DNA of 17,587 nucleotides from contig NYSW01000059.1 of NCBI GenBank assembly GCA_002683195.1, positions 12,247 through 29,833 on the forward strand, read 5' to 3'. The stretch comes from Phycisphaerae bacterium (GTDB lineage Bacteria; Planctomycetota; Phycisphaerae; Phycisphaerales; SM1A02). The notes under the pieces are model-generated. The model was not told the DNA's origin and made no database searches. It saw only the letters and a list, made by a program, of their open reading frames with translations. Made by a program: the position numbers and the translations under genes. This document shows, piece after piece, positions 7,802-15,582 of the stretch. The first letter of the stretch is position 1, and every line of letters begins with the position of its first letter.

Positions 7802-7807
7802 ACGATA
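7802..7807 (-). promoter_or_regulatory. -10-like TATCGT almost at the start codon (near-leaderless)
   Basis: On the minus strand TATCGT is followed by 8 nt and then the ATG at 7793. Standard spacing would put transcription start within about two nt of the start codon. TTGGA occurs just before the ATG but would then hardly be in the mRNA. No convincing -35. Confidence 0.35.
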
Positions 7808-7904
7808 GCAGAGCGACCGAGGACTCGATCTCGTCGGCCCCATCCCCGAAGCGGATCACGACATTTCGGAATCAGGGGTGAAATGGCCATGCCGAGCTTC
7901 CGTC

Positions 7905-7919
7905 AGCGCCGACGGCGCT
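7905..7919. repeat. Small perfect dyad AGCGCC-GAC-GGCGCT
   Basis: Perfect 6-bp inverted repeat with a 3-nt centre in the 276-bp region between the divergent unknown gene and the PHP gene. It could be an operator or chance in GC-rich DNA; nothing else gene-like is seen in that region. Confidence 0.3.
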
Positions 7920-8018
7920 CGCGTGGAAACCGGGCCCTCCGGAACCCACCTCCGGTCCGGAGTCGACGCCGATGGCGCCGTTCCCGATCCCAGGCGATCC
8001 CGCAGCGTTTCACAACGG

Positions 8019-8024
8019 TAGAAT
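8019..8024 (+). promoter_or_regulatory. Possible -10 (TAGAAT) for the PHP-domain gene
   Basis: TAGAAT is a five-of-six match to TATAAT, 45 nt before the ATG at 8070, giving a leader of roughly 40 nt. No clear -35 at 16-18 bp. Confidence 0.35.
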
Positions 8025-8069
8025 CGGCCCGACCCTCCCGCTCGAACGCCCGACCTCGCGAGACATTCC

Positions 8070-9320
8070 ATGATCACCATCGCCGTCGTCCTCTGCGGAA
8101 TCGTCACCACGAGTCCGCTCGTCCCAAAGCATGAAAACGACGAAAACCAGAATCGCTGGCTTCGTGGAAACACCCACACTCACACCCTCTGGAGTGATGG
8201 TGACGCGCCACCCGAAACCGCGATCGCCTGGTACGTGGATCACGGTTACGACTTCCTCGTCCTGAGCGATCACAATCTGGTCCAGACCGGTGAACGCTGG
8301 TTCGATGTGAGCGACGACGGCCGCCTGACCCCGGCCAAGGTGGATGCGGTGAAGCAACGATTCGATGATGCGCCTCCGGAACTTCGAGTGACCGAAGACG
8401 GATCCCAGATGCGACTCCGGGAGCTCGACGAACTCAAGTCGATGTTCGATCGTCCGGGTGCGTTCGTCCTGATCCCGGGTGAGGAAGTCACCTCATCCCA
8501 TCGCCTGGCGCAGATCCACATCAATGCGATCAACGTCGATGAGACCATTCCGCCTGCTCGCGGGGAATCGGTGCAAGGGACCCTTCAGGCCAACCTCGAT
8601 GCGATCACCGCCTGGGGCCGAAAGAACGATCGGCCGGTCCTCGCGCACCTGAACCACCCGAACTTCCGCAAGTCGCTCGCCGCCTCGAATCTCGCCCAGA
8701 TGAAGGGCGAGCGATTCTTCGAGGTGTACAACGGGCACCGGAGCGTGGAGAACGAACGCATCGGCTCCCGCCCCTCGACCGAGGAAATGTGGGATCTGGC
8801 CCAGATCGCCCGGCTTCATGGAGGCGCGGGCGACGGCGGGGTCCTCTACGGCCTGGCGACCGACGATGCGCACGACCACTATGAAACCGACGCGGTCTCG
8901 ATCCCCGGTCGCGGCTGGATCATGGTTCGCTCCGACCTGCATGAGCCCGACGCCATCGTTCGCGCGATGCTCCGAGGAGATTTCTACGCCTCGACCGGCG
9001 TCACGCTGGATGACGTGAAGAGCGATTCCCGCTCCCTCTCCATCGACATTCGAACCGAACCCGGCGTGACCTACACCACGGATTTCGTGGGAGCGATGCA
9101 ATCCGACGACGGCAAGACGCCCGAACCGAAGATCTTGGCGAAATCGACCCTCGATCCCGCGGTCTACGAATTCACGGGCGACGAACTCTACGTGCGGGCT
9201 CGAGTGACCAGTTCACGATCGCACCCGAGGCCGTATCGCGCGGGCGATCTCGAGATGGCATGGACTCAGCCGGTCCGAAAGGCGTCGCCGCCGGCCACCG
9301 CCGATGCCCCCGATCAATGA
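8070..9320 (+). CDS. PHP-domain metallohydrolase, CehA/McbA-like, probably exported
   Basis: Polymerase-and-histidinol-phosphatase fold metal-dependent hydrolase, 416 aa; substrates in the family include phosphoesters and carbamates. Metal-ligand motifs in order: NTHTHT (His36, His38), VLSDHN (Asp67, His68), PGEEVT (Glu138/139), AHLNHPN (His193, His196) and the C-terminal ATDDAHDH (Asp265/266, His268). The N-terminus MITIAVVLCGIVTTSPLVPK looks like a short signal peptide, so the enzyme probably acts in the periplasm or outside. After the metal-binding core (about 30-285), LHEPDAIVRAMLRGDFYASTGV marks the usual end of the fold, and residues about 315-400 form a beta-rich C-terminal part. The ribosome site is weak (GCGAGA). 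It stands alone between divergent and convergent neighbours, so the context does not reveal the substrate. Confidence 0.88.
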   Translation: MITIAVVLCGIVTTSPLVPKHENDENQNRWLRGNTHTHTLWSDGDAPPETAIAWYVDHGYDFLVLSDHNLVQTGERWFDVSDDGRLTPAKVDAVKQRFDDAPPELRVTEDGSQMRLRELDELKSMFDRPGAFVLIPGEEVTSSHRLAQIHINAINVDETIPPARGESVQGTLQANLDAITAWGRKNDRPVLAHLNHPNFRKSLAASNLAQMKGERFFEVYNGHRSVENERIGSRPSTEEMWDLAQIARLHGGAGDGGVLYGLATDDAHDHYETDAVSIPGRGWIMVRSDLHEPDAIVRAMLRGDFYASTGVTLDDVKSDSRSLSIDIRTEPGVTYTTDFVGAMQSDDGKTPEPKILAKSTLDPAVYEFTGDELYVRARVTSSRSHPRPYRAGDLEMAWTQPVRKASPPATADAPDQ

Positions 9321-9427
9321 TCGGTGTTGGCGAGCACGAAGAAACTCGCCCTCTCGTTCGAATCGAATTCTCTTCGACCTTGATTTCAAATCGCCGGGAG
9401 CTTCACCCGCAGTGCCCTGTCGGCGTG

Positions 9428-9448
9428 GCGTCTCCACCGGCGAGACGC
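9428..9448. terminator. Hairpin between convergent PHP and Lmo0937-like genes
   Basis: Perfect 7-bp stem GCGTCTC/GAGACGC (9428-9434 with 9442-9448) and a 7-nt loop, about 107 nt after the PHP stop and 30 nt past the end of the convergent small gene. There is no U-tract on either strand, so termination is a guess from position. Confidence 0.45.
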
Positions 9449-9478
9449 ACGGCTGCCCCCCGGCGGCCCGACTCGCGT

Positions 9479-9625
9479 TCAGCGTTTCGTACCGGTGATC
9501 ACTCGGACCAGCACCAGCACCACCGCGACCACCAGCAGGATGTGGATGAATCCTCCCATGGCGACGTTGCTGAGAGCCCCGATGAGCCAGAGGATGAGCA
9601 GAACGACGGCAAGGGTGTAGAGCAT
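9479..9625 (-). CDS. Small hydrophobic membrane protein, Lmo0937 family
   Basis: 48-aa peptide: MLYTLAVVLLILWLIGALSN followed by VAMGGFIHILLVVAVVLVLV and the short basic end RVITGTKR, then TGA. This is the recognisable Lmo0937-type pattern: two transmembrane helices (about 2-18 and 26-42) separated by a Gly-Gly-Phe-Ile-His turn. GGAGA lies six nt before the ATG, a good ribosome site. The family is widespread but without a defined biochemical function and is often linked to stress; that link is general knowledge, not visible here. It lies 127 nt downstream of the HIT-family gene on the same strand with a small hairpin between, so cotranscription is uncertain. Confidence 0.88.
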   Translation of the reverse strand: MLYTLAVVLLILWLIGALSNVAMGGFIHILLVVAVVLVLVRVITGTKR

Positions 9626-9719
9626 GGGTTCTCCAAAGCGCGGATACGCGGCCGTTTCGAGCCGAGCTGTGATTCGAAGGCCCGATCGGGTGGATCATCA
9701 CCAGACCAACGGTAGTGGA

Positions 9720-9740
9720 TCCGGACCCGCCACATCCGGA
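9720..9740 (-). terminator. Small hairpin after the HIT-family gene
   Basis: TCCGGA (9720-9725) and TCCGGA (9735-9740) pair across a 9-nt loop, 12 nt after the stop of the HIT gene on the minus strand. Only six pairs and no U-run: a weak terminator or processing site. Confidence 0.3.
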
Positions 9741-9752
9741 AGGCTCCTCGAA

Positions 9753-10217
9753 TCACCCGGCGAGCGCATCCCGCAGTTTTCCGATCAGACCCGCATGAGC
9801 CCCGAGTGGTTCCACGGATGTCGCCCGTGCGAAGTCGTAGGCCTCGAACGGCCCCTGCCGACGTGCCACCGGATCCTCCTCCGCGAATCGCGGGATCACG
9901 TGTCCGTGGAGCTCGGGGACCTGATTGCAGAGGATCAGGTAGTTCGCACGCTCGGCCCCGGTCGCCGAGAGCACCGCATCCCCGAGCCGGACGAGGTCGT
10001 TCATGAAGGCCGATCGCAGCTCGGATTCCAGCTCGTTCACCGATGAGACCACCGGATCGGGAATCAGCATGCAGCAGCCGGTGATCGCGGAAGGCTGCCG
10101 ATCGCCGAGAACCGCCCAGCCTCCGGGCAAGCGGGCGAGAAATCGGGGGTCCTCGCCCCGCCGGAGATCTTCCACCCGTCGTTGGAAGAGATCGGACTCG
10201 GAGTCGCTGGTCGCCAC
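9753..10217 (-). CDS. HIT-family nucleotide-binding protein with substituted first triad histidine
   Basis: Histidine-triad superfamily protein, 154 aa, likely a nucleotide hydrolase or transferase of the Ap4A/Hint type. The signature region NYLILCNQVPELHGHVIPRF (about 92-111) aligns with the common VPHLHWHxIPR. His104 (nucleophile position) and His106 are kept, but the first triad position is Glu102. Earlier features fit the family: WAVLGDRQPSAITGCCMLIP resembles the strand carrying the nucleobase-contacting segment, and a helix (VNELESELRSAFMNDLVRLGDAVLSA) follows. The start is GTG at 10217, supported by AAAGGA eight nt upstream. The gene is divergent from yaaA, 112 bp apart, sharing a promoter region with a 9-bp inverted repeat. 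Whether the Glu substitution changes activity cannot be judged from sequence. Confidence 0.82.
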   Translation of the reverse strand: MATSDSESDLFQRRVEDLRRGEDPRFLARLPGGWAVLGDRQPSAITGCCMLIPDPVVSSVNELESELRSAFMNDLVRLGDAVLSATGAERANYLILCNQVPELHGHVIPRFAEEDPVARRQGPFEAYDFARATSVEPLGAHAGLIGKLRDALAG

Positions 10218-10260
10218 GGATCGATTCCTTTCGCAGAGGCCACCCGGAAGCCGCCACGAA

Positions 10261-10310
10261 ACCGGCGAACGGGTGGAAGCATCCTACTGTCGCTCGACGC
10301 CTTCGCCGGT
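10261..10310. promoter_or_regulatory. 9-bp perfect inverted repeat in the HIT/yaaA divergent promoter region
   Basis: ACCGGCGAA (10261-10269) and TTCGCCGGT (10302-10310) are exact reverse complements, with 32 nt between. The right arm lies inside the spacer of the proposed yaaA promoter, so a protein bound there could control it. Candidate operator or looping site. Confidence 0.4.
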
Positions 10311-10323
10311 CCTGCGCTATCGT
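10294..10323 (+). promoter_or_regulatory. Candidate leaderless promoter of yaaA (TCGACG - 18 bp - TATCGT)
   Basis: The -35-like TCGACG (10294-10299, four of six to TTGACA) and -10-like TATCGT (10318-10323, four of six to TATAAT) are 18 bp apart. The -10 ends six nt before the ATG at 10330, which places the expected +1 on the A of the start codon. No Shine-Dalgarno is needed if the mRNA is leaderless. Confidence 0.4.
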
Positions 10324-10329
10324 GGACGC

Positions 10330-11133
10330 ATGCCTGGATTCACCACCATCCTCTCCCCCGCCAAGAGTCTCGAGATGAACCCGTCCGATGTCCCATCGGA
10401 ATTGGAGACGAGTTCACCCCGGTTCGCGGCCCAGACCAGGGAACTCGCCGGGGAACTCGCGGAACTCTCTTCCGCCAGACTCGCCACACTGATGTCGGTC
10501 TCCTCGAAACTGGCCGACCTGAATCAGGCCCGCTGGTCCGCCTTCGGCACCCGTGCCAATCCCCGGGGACCGGCGTCCATGTGTTTCCGGGGCGACGTCT
10601 ATCGGGGCCTTGAAGCGTGGACGATGAAGCGTCCCTCGCTCGCGTGGGCCCAGGGTCACATACGTATTCTCAGTGGGCTCTACGGACTCCTGCGACCATT
10701 GGATCGCATCCAGCCGTACCGACTGGAGATGGGCACCCGCCTGAAGACCGACGCCGCGAACGACCTCTACGGCTTCTGGGGCGACCGAATAGCCAACGCG
10801 ATCCGGAAGGACATGAAGGACAACCAGTCCGAGACGCTGGTGAATCTTGCAAGTGATGAGTACTCCAAAGCCGCGCGACTCGACACGCTGGGGGTCCCGG
10901 TGATCGGCGTGAAGTTCCTTCAGCTCGACGGTGACCGGGAAAAGTTCATCTCCTTTCACGCCAAGCAGTCCCGCGGACTGATGGCGCGATGGATGGCCGA
11001 TCATCGCCCCAGAACACTCACCGCCCTTCGCGAATTCGATGCGGGCGGGTACACCCTGTCCGACGCCAGCACGAGCGAGACGCTGGTGTTCACCCGTCCC
11101 AAGCCAGCCCCGGCCGGCAAACGCGCCCGCTGA
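10330..11133 (+). CDS. yaaA: Peroxide stress protein YaaA (DUF328/UPF0246)
   Basis: 267 aa, close to the 258 aa of the E. coli protein. YaaA lowers free intracellular iron during H2O2 stress and binds DNA; its gene is OxyR-controlled in E. coli. Family motifs in order: ILSPAKSLEM at 7-16 (usually ILSPAKTL), MCFRGDVYRGLEA, HIRILSGLYGLLRPLDRIQPYRLEMGT, LYGFWGDRI, VNLASDEYSKA, VIGVKFLQ, KFISFHAKQSRGLMARWM, and FDAGGYTL near the C-terminus. The frame is open upstream to 10003, but the motif set begins directly at ATG 10330, which is the natural start. There is no Shine-Dalgarno; the -10-like element abuts the start. It is followed after 51 bp by the large secreted ThuA-type gene, which has its own strong ribosome site, so linkage is uncertain. 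Confidence 0.95.
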   Translation: MPGFTTILSPAKSLEMNPSDVPSELETSSPRFAAQTRELAGELAELSSARLATLMSVSSKLADLNQARWSAFGTRANPRGPASMCFRGDVYRGLEAWTMKRPSLAWAQGHIRILSGLYGLLRPLDRIQPYRLEMGTRLKTDAANDLYGFWGDRIANAIRKDMKDNQSETLVNLASDEYSKAARLDTLGVPVIGVKFLQLDGDREKFISFHAKQSRGLMARWMADHRPRTLTALREFDAGGYTLSDASTSETLVFTRPKPAPAGKRAR

Positions 11134-11184
11134 CCACCGGCCACCGGGAAAGCCCTGTTCCCCGAGACCAGAGGAGAACCTGCC

Positions 11185-14100
11185 GTGAAGATGAGCCGAC
11201 TGCTTGGAGCGATGCTGCTCTCGGCGTTCTCCCTCGCCACCCCGGTGAATGCCGAACCGCCCTCGGTGGTGTTCGTGGTGGGCGAAGGCGAGTATCGATC
11301 GGAATGGTCGATGCCCGCCCTGGCCGATCTCCTCGAAGAGACCCATGGCATGCGGACCACGGTCCTTCAGGATCGACAACGCCACGGGGGTCCCGGAAAT
11401 CACATCGAAGGGCTCGAGGCACTGGAAACCGCGGACCTCGCCGTCTTCTACCTCCGATTCCGCCAACTCCCCCAGGAGCAACTCGATCTGATCGCGGAAT
11501 ACATCGAGGGTGGCGGTGCGGTGGTCGGCTTCAGAACCTCCACCCACGCTTTCGACTACCCCGAGGATGATCCACGGGCCGGACTCTGGAACGACTTCGG
11601 GGCCCGAGTTCTCGGCGCTCCCTGGAAGTATCACTACGGCCACGATTCCACCACTGAAGTGACCATCGACGAGGCGGCATCCACCCATCCGGCGCTCGAC
11701 GGAATCGATTCCGGATTCGACGTCCGTTCCTGGACGTACCACGTCCGTGACGACTTCCCCCCCCGGGACGCGAACGTCCTCGCCCGCGGACGCCCCCTCC
11801 GGCCCGGCGAAGATCGACTGGGCGACGACACGGTGAACCCCGTCGCCTGGACCTGGACGAGACCGGACGGCGGTCGGACCTTCACCACCACCATGGGCCA
11901 CCCGAGCGACTTCAATCAGCCCGAATTCCGTCGGCTGCTGGCCAATGGAATCCACTGGGCCCTCGGTCGGTCCAGCCCGGCGGGCGAAGCGGGGACGTTT
12001 CCCCGGTATCGCGAACGTACCGGCGAGCCCTGGCAGGACATGGACTACGGACCGTTTCTGTCCGCGGCGATCGAAGTCGATTCCGACAACATCGCCTGCA
12101 AGGGCGTGGCGATCCCCCTCGCGGAGGATGGCTCCATCGCGGCGGTGTTCGACACCGCGGAACTCCGCTGGGCCGCGGGCTGGGAGGGTGATTTCGTCGA
12201 GTTGCGAGGCATCGTCTACGACGGCCCGCACGGCATCTGGCCGCGAATCGACGGCGAGCCGGCGTGGACGAACCCGGCCGGACCGGGCATCGACGTGAAA
12301 TCGAGGGACGGGTGGAGCGACTTCGAGGATCCCCGCCCGGTGCCGTTCGGACCGCTGCCGAAAAGCCTCGGCCGGTTCGCGGGTCTGATGGCGGGAGAGG
12401 AAGGCGTGATCCTGCGGTACTCGGTGGGCGCGGCGACGGTTCTCGAACGCCTGTCGGTCGACGACCGCGACGACCTCCTGGTGTGGTCGCGGGAGATCGA
12501 GGCCACCGAGGTCGGCACCCCCTTCGACCTCACCCTCTTTGGAATCGATGCCGAGGTCCTGCCGGTCGAGACGTCCGCTGGCCGACCGCACCTGGTCATC
12601 GAGCGCGACGGCGAAGTCGTGGGTGCGATCGGCTGGGTCGATGAGGACCGGGACGTGAATGCTCGCGGCTCGGGCAAGGCCACGCTCGCCGGAATCCACG
12701 CCCCGGAAACCGAACGGATCACTGCGCGGATCAAACCTCCATCCACGGGCTCCGGAGACGGACGATTCCGCGTGGTCTTCGCCAGTCTCGACGAGACGCT
12801 GCTCCCGGCGTTTCTGAAGCGGTTGGCGTCGGCCGGCCCCGGCGGAGATCTCCTGGCCGCCTGGCAGGCCGGAAGTCCTCGCCGCTGGACGGAAACCATC
12901 GGTCTTCGAGGCGAGCTCGCGGTTGATTTCAATCCGGATTCCGACGAAGAATCGATGAAAACGATCGAATTCGGAATGGAGGGCGGGGAGCGACGCTTCC
13001 GAAGCCCCGACGGGATGACGCCCCGATTGCGAACCCTCGACGGCCAGCTCGCCACATCGAGGACCCCCTCGATCGACGAGGCGATCATGGTCTTTGAAGA
13101 AGTGGCGACCGAGGCGCCGCTCGCGATCGCGGCCTGGAACTTCGACGAGGATCCGTCGGACGCGATGCTGAATGAGATCGACGGGAGCAAGGATCTCCGA
13201 CTCGATGGCGTCACCTGGCGTCGAGGCGTCCGAGGACGATCCCTGGATTTCGACGGCACCGCCCGGGCCGTGTGGACCGGCGGCGAAGATGTCGATCCCG
13301 CCTCGACGCCGCTGACGATCTCCGCGTGGATCCACACGACCAAGGATGGAACCATCGTCTCCCGAACCGATCCGGACGGAGACTGGAGCCACGATGGCGT
13401 CACGTTCTTCATTCGCGATGGTCGGCTCGCCTGGGACGTCGGCTGGGTCGGAGTGATCGAAGGCGACACCCCGGTCGCGGATGGTCGCTGGCATCACGTC
13501 GCGGTCTCGCTCGATCCAGAAGCGGGCGAGGCCACGCTCTGGGTCGACGGCCAGGCGGACGCGGTCGGTGCCATCATGCCCGAGGCGACCACCCCGGAAA
13601 ACTCGATGGTGGTCGGTTTCACCAACCCCGACTTTCCCGCCGAGTCACGGTTCAGCGGATACCTCGACGGACTCCGAGTCCACGATCGCGTCCTCGACCG
13701 GACGGAGATCCGCGCGGTCGCGGCCGAAAGCGGCGAACCCCTGATTCTGGCCCGCTCGTTGGAAATCAACGGCGGCGGTCGGCTGGAGATCAAAGGGGAC
13801 ACGATCGAGGCGATCATCGACGAGTCGACCCAACCGGTGACCGGTGTCGTGCGTTCCTGGCAAGGCCCCCGTTCTCGACTGTCCGGTTTCCTGGCCGAGC
13901 GTGGAACGCCTTCTTCAAGGCCTCGACAGAACCCCTTCCTGATCGATCGAGTCAGCTGGCCGGATGAGAATCCGTGGGACTCCTGGATGCGGTTCGGGGA
14001 CTTCGATTTCCTGGACCACGGAAAAGCGGCGGCGATCACCACCTGGAACGGCGACGTCTGGCGGGTCGACGGTCTCGACTCGGAACTCGACGAACTCCGG

Positions 14101-15285
14101 TGGCAACGAATCGCCACCGGACTCAACCAACCCCTCGGACTCGTCACCCGGGGCGAGGAGATCCTGGTCGTCGGACGCGACCAGATCACCCGGCTCGTCG
14201 ACGTCGATGGTGACCGGGAGACGGATCGATACGAAGCGTTCAACGTCGACGCGATGAACAGCCCACATTTCCACGAACCGGCGAGCGGCCTTCAGGTGGG
14301 TCCCGGCGGCGACCTCTACTACATCAAGGCGGCCCGGCACGCGAAACTGGCCGCCCCCCCTCGACACGGCACCCTCATCCGGGTCACCCCCGACGGAACC
14401 TCCTCGTCGATCGTGGCCGGTGGCTTTCGCGCCCCCAACGGCCTGGCCATCGACTCCGACGGAACGGCCTGGTCATCGGATCAGGAAGGCCACTGGATGC
14501 CCGCCAATCGGATCAATCGAATTCGACCGGGAAGCTTCCAAGGCAACAACTGGAGCGGGAATCGCCTCGCCCGCGAGCCCTTGAATTCCTACGAGCCCCC
14601 ACTCCTCTGGATCCATCCCACGGTCGATCGTTCGCCGGCCGCACAGGTTCGAGTGCCCCAAGCCACCTGGGGGGATTTCGCCGGGCGTTTGCTCGGCATC
14701 TCCTATGGAACCGGAGAGGTCTATCTCATTCTTGAAGACGAGGTGGACGGTGTCCATCAAGGAGCCTTCGTCCCTCTCCCGATCAAAGTGCCGACCGGCA
14801 TCATGCGGGGCCGCTTCCATCCGACGGATGGCTCCCTCTACCTGACCGGACTCTTCGGATGGTCATCGGATCAGACCGACCCCGGTGGCTTCTACCGGGT
14901 TCGACGAGTTGGAAGCGAGGAACCTCTCCCACTGGCGGTCCGAGCGGTCGAGGGAGGTCTGGTGCTCGAATTCAATCAACCGGTGAAGTCCCGGATCGAT
15001 TTCGACGAAGCGTTCACCCTGACCGGTTGGAACTACCGCTGGTCAAGCGACTACGGTTCACCGCAGTTGGATCTGGTCACGGGCGAACCGGGAATCACGG
15101 ACCTTCCAATCACCGCGGTCACCACGTCCCCGGATCGCCGCAGACTTCACCTCGAGATCCCCGGGATGACTCCAGCCATGCAGATGCATCTGGATTGGCG
15201 GCTTCCCTTTGAAGCCACCGGAGAACGTGAATCGTTCATCCACTTCACGGTCCATCGGCTGGGGCGAAACCCGCAGGACGACTGA
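11185..15285 (+). CDS. Large secreted multidomain protein: ThuA-like, DUF6797-like, LamG/concanavalin, beta-propeller
   Basis: 1366 aa. The signal peptide MKMSRLLGAMLLSAFSLATPVNA is cleaved after about Ala23. The GTG start at 11185 is fixed by GAGGAG eight nt upstream. Domains: ThuA-like class I glutamine-amidotransferase fold (about 26-262; EYIEGGGAVVGFRTSTHAF, TMGHPSDF, RLLANGIHWAL); a region beginning DMDYGPFLSAAIEV (about 285-640) resembling DUF6797 of planctomycete haem/propeller proteins; LamG/concanavalin domain (about 649-845; LTISAWIHT, GRWHHVAVSLD, FSGYLDGLRVHDRVL); sugar-dehydrogenase-like beta-propeller (about 920-1240; GLQVGPGGDLYYI, APNGLAIDSDGTAWSSDQEG, HPTDGSLYLTG); C-terminal beta domain (about 1242-1366; WNYRWSSDYGSP). 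Relatives often end in a cytochrome c domain; no CxxCH occurs here. Probably involved in extracellular or periplasmic polysaccharide use. No catalytic assignment can be made. Confidence 0.85.
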   Translation: MKMSRLLGAMLLSAFSLATPVNAEPPSVVFVVGEGEYRSEWSMPALADLLEETHGMRTTVLQDRQRHGGPGNHIEGLEALETADLAVFYLRFRQLPQEQLDLIAEYIEGGGAVVGFRTSTHAFDYPEDDPRAGLWNDFGARVLGAPWKYHYGHDSTTEVTIDEAASTHPALDGIDSGFDVRSWTYHVRDDFPPRDANVLARGRPLRPGEDRLGDDTVNPVAWTWTRPDGGRTFTTTMGHPSDFNQPEFRRLLANGIHWALGRSSPAGEAGTFPRYRERTGEPWQDMDYGPFLSAAIEVDSDNIACKGVAIPLAEDGSIAAVFDTAELRWAAGWEGDFVELRGIVYDGPHGIWPRIDGEPAWTNPAGPGIDVKSRDGWSDFEDPRPVPFGPLPKSLGRFAGLMAGEEGVILRYSVGAATVLERLSVDDRDDLLVWSREIEATEVGTPFDLTLFGIDAEVLPVETSAGRPHLVIERDGEVVGAIGWVDEDRDVNARGSGKATLAGIHAPETERITARIKPPSTGSGDGRFRVVFASLDETLLPAFLKRLASAGPGGDLLAAWQAGSPRRWTETIGLRGELAVDFNPDSDEESMKTIEFGMEGGERRFRSPDGMTPRLRTLDGQLATSRTPSIDEAIMVFEEVATEAPLAIAAWNFDEDPSDAMLNEIDGSKDLRLDGVTWRRGVRGRSLDFDGTARAVWTGGEDVDPASTPLTISAWIHTTKDGTIVSRTDPDGDWSHDGVTFFIRDGRLAWDVGWVGVIEGDTPVADGRWHHVAVSLDPEAGEATLWVDGQADAVGAIMPEATTPENSMVVGFTNPDFPAESRFSGYLDGLRVHDRVLDRTEIRAVAAESGEPLILARSLEINGGGRLEIKGDTIEAIIDESTQPVTGVVRSWQGPRSRLSGFLAERGTPSSRPRQNPFLIDRVSWPDENPWDSWMRFGDFDFLDHGKAAAITTWNGDVWRVDGLDSELDELRWQRIATGLNQPLGLVTRGEEILVVGRDQITRLVDVDGDRETDRYEAFNVDAMNSPHFHEPASGLQVGPGGDLYYIKAARHAKLAAPPRHGTLIRVTPDGTSSSIVAGGFRAPNGLAIDSDGTAWSSDQEGHWMPANRINRIRPGSFQGNNWSGNRLAREPLNSYEPPLLWIHPTVDRSPAAQVRVPQATWGDFAGRLLGISYGTGEVYLILEDEVDGVHQGAFVPLPIKVPTGIMRGRFHPTDGSLYLTGLFGWSSDQTDPGGFYRVRRVGSEEPLPLAVRAVEGGLVLEFNQPVKSRIDFDEAFTLTGWNYRWSSDYGSPQLDLVTGEPGITDLPITAVTTSPDRRRLHLEIPGMTPAMQMHLDWRLPFEATGERESFIHFTVHRLGRNPQDD

Positions 15286-15582
15286 TCCTGGTCCGGAGTG
15301 CGAGACGAGAAATCCGCACCTGACCACCCCGTGTGACTCGACCGCCAGCATGTGGCGTTCGGCTCTTTTCGGACCGGAGGCATCCATGCACCTGATGCCG
15401 GGGTTCATCCCGCTTTCAGGGAAAGCCACGGTGGCTGGACGACGCCGTCAACATCATCGGATGGTGAGCTTCGCCTCGAAGGCGCTTGGTCGAGGATGCC
15501 GTTGCGACCCCGGACCGGATGCCGCCAGCAAGTCCGACCCGCCCCACGGGCGAACAGGCCTTGAATCGGTCACAATCCGCGG
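15286..15582. other. Intergenic region before the sulfotransferase; small dyad at 15424-15436
   Basis: 297 bp with no gene I can support. It holds a weak 5-bp hairpin (CGCCA/TGGCG, 15343-15357) that might follow the ThuA-type gene, and a perfect 13-nt dyad AGCCAC-G-GTGGCT (15424-15436). CACAAT (15571-15576) lies six nt before the GTG start of the next gene and may be its -10. Confidence 0.45.

Noticed and set aside
1..11133. katG and yaaA as one oxidative-stress locus
   Set aside because: They are about 9 kb apart with unrelated, oppositely oriented genes between; no shared operon is visible.
10414..13497. Very long minus-strand open frame (1027 codons)
   Set aside because: It spans yaaA and the first half of the ThuA-type gene on the other strand. 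Composition is typical of antisense frames in GC-rich DNA, and both plus-strand genes have strong family motifs.
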